A DNA stretch of 39,819 bases from Caldilineaceae bacterium (GTDB lineage: Bacteria > Chloroflexota > Anaerolineae > Caldilineales > Caldilineaceae), in NCBI GenBank assembly GCA_018003515.1, contig JAGNDO010000048.1:1-39819 (forward strand). Reading direction: 5' to 3'. How positions within the stretch are numbered: position 1 is the first letter of the stretch; the number at the start of each line of letters is the position of its first letter. Both the position numbers and the translations under genes were made by a program. Below the pieces are notes generated by a model that was not told where the DNA came from, did no database searches, and was given only the letters and a program-made list of their open reading frames with translations. This document shows positions 38,720 through 39,819 of this stretch, piece after piece.

Positions 38720-39757
38720 TCAAAAAGATTGGGTGAGGGCGATGTAACGGTCCAGCACGTTGAGGGCTGCGCCGCTCTCCAGGCTTTCCGTGGCTTGGGC
38801 CAAGCCGGCGGAGAAGTCGCCGCTCTCCGTGCTGAGGGCGGCGGCGGCGTTGAGCAGGACCACATCCCACTTGGGGCCGTGGATCTCCCCGGCCAGGATG
38901 CCCCGGGCGATGGCGGCGTTGGTGGCCGCGTCCCCGCCTTGCATGTCCGCCAGGGTGGATCGGGCAAAGCCCAGGTCTGCCGGGTCGAAGTCGAAGGTGC
39001 GCACAGAGCCGTTCAGCAGGTGGCTGATGCGGCTGGGGCCGGTGGTGGTCAGTTCGTCCAGCCCCGCGCCGGTCTCATAATAGCCGTGGACCACGTACGC
39101 GGCCCGGCGGCCCATTTGGCCCAGCACTTCGGCCATGGTCTCGGTCAACTCCGGCGCAAAGACACCCACCAGCATGTTCGTGGGCCGGGCCGGGTTGGTC
39201 AGCGGCCCAAGGATGTTGAAAATCGTGCGCTCCCGGATCTCCCGCCGGGGGCCGATGGCGAAGCGCATGGCCGGATGATACGACGGGGCAAAGAGAAAGA
39301 CCAGCCCCACCTCTTCCAGGCAGCGAGCGGCCTGCTCTGGCGTGGTCTGCAAGCGTACGCCCAGGGCTTCCAGCACATCCGCGCTGCCCGCCCGCCGGTT
39401 GGATCGGTTGCCATGCTTGGCCACCTTCGCCCCGGCCCCGGCCAACACAAAGGCGGCAATGGTGCTGATGTTGAACTTTTGCGTGCCGTCGCCTCCCGTG
39501 CCCACCACGTCGAGCAGGGGCGCGTCGCCCACATTGGTCGTCACCTGCACTGCGCTGCGGGTCATGGCCGTGGCGCAGCCGGTGATCTCGGCCACGCTCT
39601 CCCCCTTCATGCGCAGGGCGGCCAAAAAGGCCCCCACCAACGCCTCGGACGCCTCCCCCCGCATGATCTCGCCCATGGCTCCGTCCGCCTGAGCCGTGGT
39701 CAACGCTCCGCCATTAAAAAGCAGATGGATCGCCGTTTGAATTGCACTTTCGCTCAT
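38720..39757 (-). CDS. trpD: Anthranilate phosphoribosyltransferase
   Basis: A 345-residue class III phosphoribosyltransferase that attaches phosphoribosyl from PRPP to anthranilate. The PRPP motif VVGTGGDGTQKFNIST, KHGNRSNRRAGSADVLEAL (substrate and metal site), and FNILGPLTNPA are all present, with normal length. I chose ATG 39757 because AGGAGG is 5 nt upstream; ATG 39760 is only 2 nt from it. It lies upstream of trpC on the same strand after a repeat-bearing gap of about 240 bp. Confidence 0.96.
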   Translation of the reverse strand: MSESAIQTAIHLLFNGGALTTAQADGAMGEIMRGEASEALVGAFLAALRMKGESVAEITGCATAMTRSAVQVTTNVGDAPLLDVVGTGGDGTQKFNISTIAAFVLAGAGAKVAKHGNRSNRRAGSADVLEALGVRLQTTPEQAARCLEEVGLVFLFAPSYHPAMRFAIGPRREIRERTIFNILGPLTNPARPTNMLVGVFAPELTETMAEVLGQMGRRAAYVVHGYYETGAGLDELTTTGPSRISHLLNGSVRTFDFDPADLGFARSTLADMQGGDAATNAAIARGILAGEIHGPKWDVVLLNAAAALSTESGDFSAGLAQATESLESGAALNVLDRYIALTQSF

Positions 39758-39776
39758 CATCGCCTCCTGTGAATTC

Positions 39777-39819
39777 AAAAAATAGAACACGGATTGGACG
39801 GATCGAACGGATTAAAACG
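39777..39819. repeat. Left arm of AAATAGAACACGG inverted repeat, cut by window end
   Basis: aaaatagaacacggattgga and following cggatcgaacggatt match the reverse complement of the right arm at 29204-29238. The element leads out of the window just upstream of trpD. Confidence 0.7.

Overview
The window looks like a chromosomal segment of a high-GC free-living bacterium, most likely a Chloroflexota (Anaerolineae/Caldilineae-like) genome or metagenome bin. This assignment is inferred from gene style: a PPOX/F420-type flavoprotein, a PucR regulator, a fused shikimate kinase/dehydroquinate synthase, a LysM-hydrolase with a Thr/Pro linker, many small toxin-antitoxin pairs, and a very rich set of intergenic palindromes. 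No rRNA, tRNA, CRISPR array, transposase or phage gene was seen.

Layout. 1-2.3 kb: the 3' end of a citryl-CoA lyase/citrate synthase-like gene (+), then on the minus strand a methyltransferase, a PPOX flavoprotein and a nucleotidyltransferase with its small partner. 2.3-9.1 kb (minus): M20 peptidase, a VapBC-type pair with a 33-bp operator palindrome, SRPBCC protein, APC permease, a DUF6855-like protein, an FAD oxidoreductase and a thiolase. 9.4-12.8 kb: PucR regulator (+) facing a secreted LysM/S9 hydrolase (-) across one shared terminator, then a YkgJ-type cysteine-cluster protein. 13-15.8 kb: trpA and trpB (-), separated by a four-helix-bundle gene flanked by related repeats. 15.9-16.6 kb: a second PIN-toxin pair. 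16.9-21.4 kb (+): a split transketolase, a glycerol-kinase-like FGGY kinase with an altered substrate pocket, a SorC-type sugar-responsive regulator, and a C-terminal scrap of an L-fucose-isomerase-like gene. This is a probable ketose or polyol catabolic operon of unassigned substrate. 21.6-23.5 kb: a membrane protein, a Phd/PIN pair and a GNAT enzyme. 23.7-28.5 kb (-): membrane protein, acidic protein, M23 peptidase, zinc-ribbon protein and a lone lipoprotein solute-binding protein. 28.7-39.8 kb (-): aroQ, the aroK-aroB fusion, a small antitoxin-like gene, aroC, GNAT, ychF, trpF, a DUF554 protein, trpC and trpD, interrupted by a tandemly duplicated antitoxin/TumE-like toxin locus on the plus strand.

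Together the aro genes (aroB, aroQ, aroK, aroC) lead to chorismate, and trpD, trpF, trpC, trpB and trpA continue to tryptophan. trpE/G are not in the window. The pathway genes are spread over 27 kb rather than forming one compact operon, and toxin-antitoxin cassettes and repeat-bearing genes sit in the gaps.

The most unusual aspect is the intergenic DNA. At least ten different long inverted repeats lie against gene ends, and many are built from iterated 7-9-nt words (for example CACAAAGA, TATCGAG, GGAGATTG, CACGGATTG). Two show signs of past insertion: one split a terminator hairpin and left a 12-bp direct repeat, and one is flanked by 28-bp direct repeats at the end of the kinase gene.
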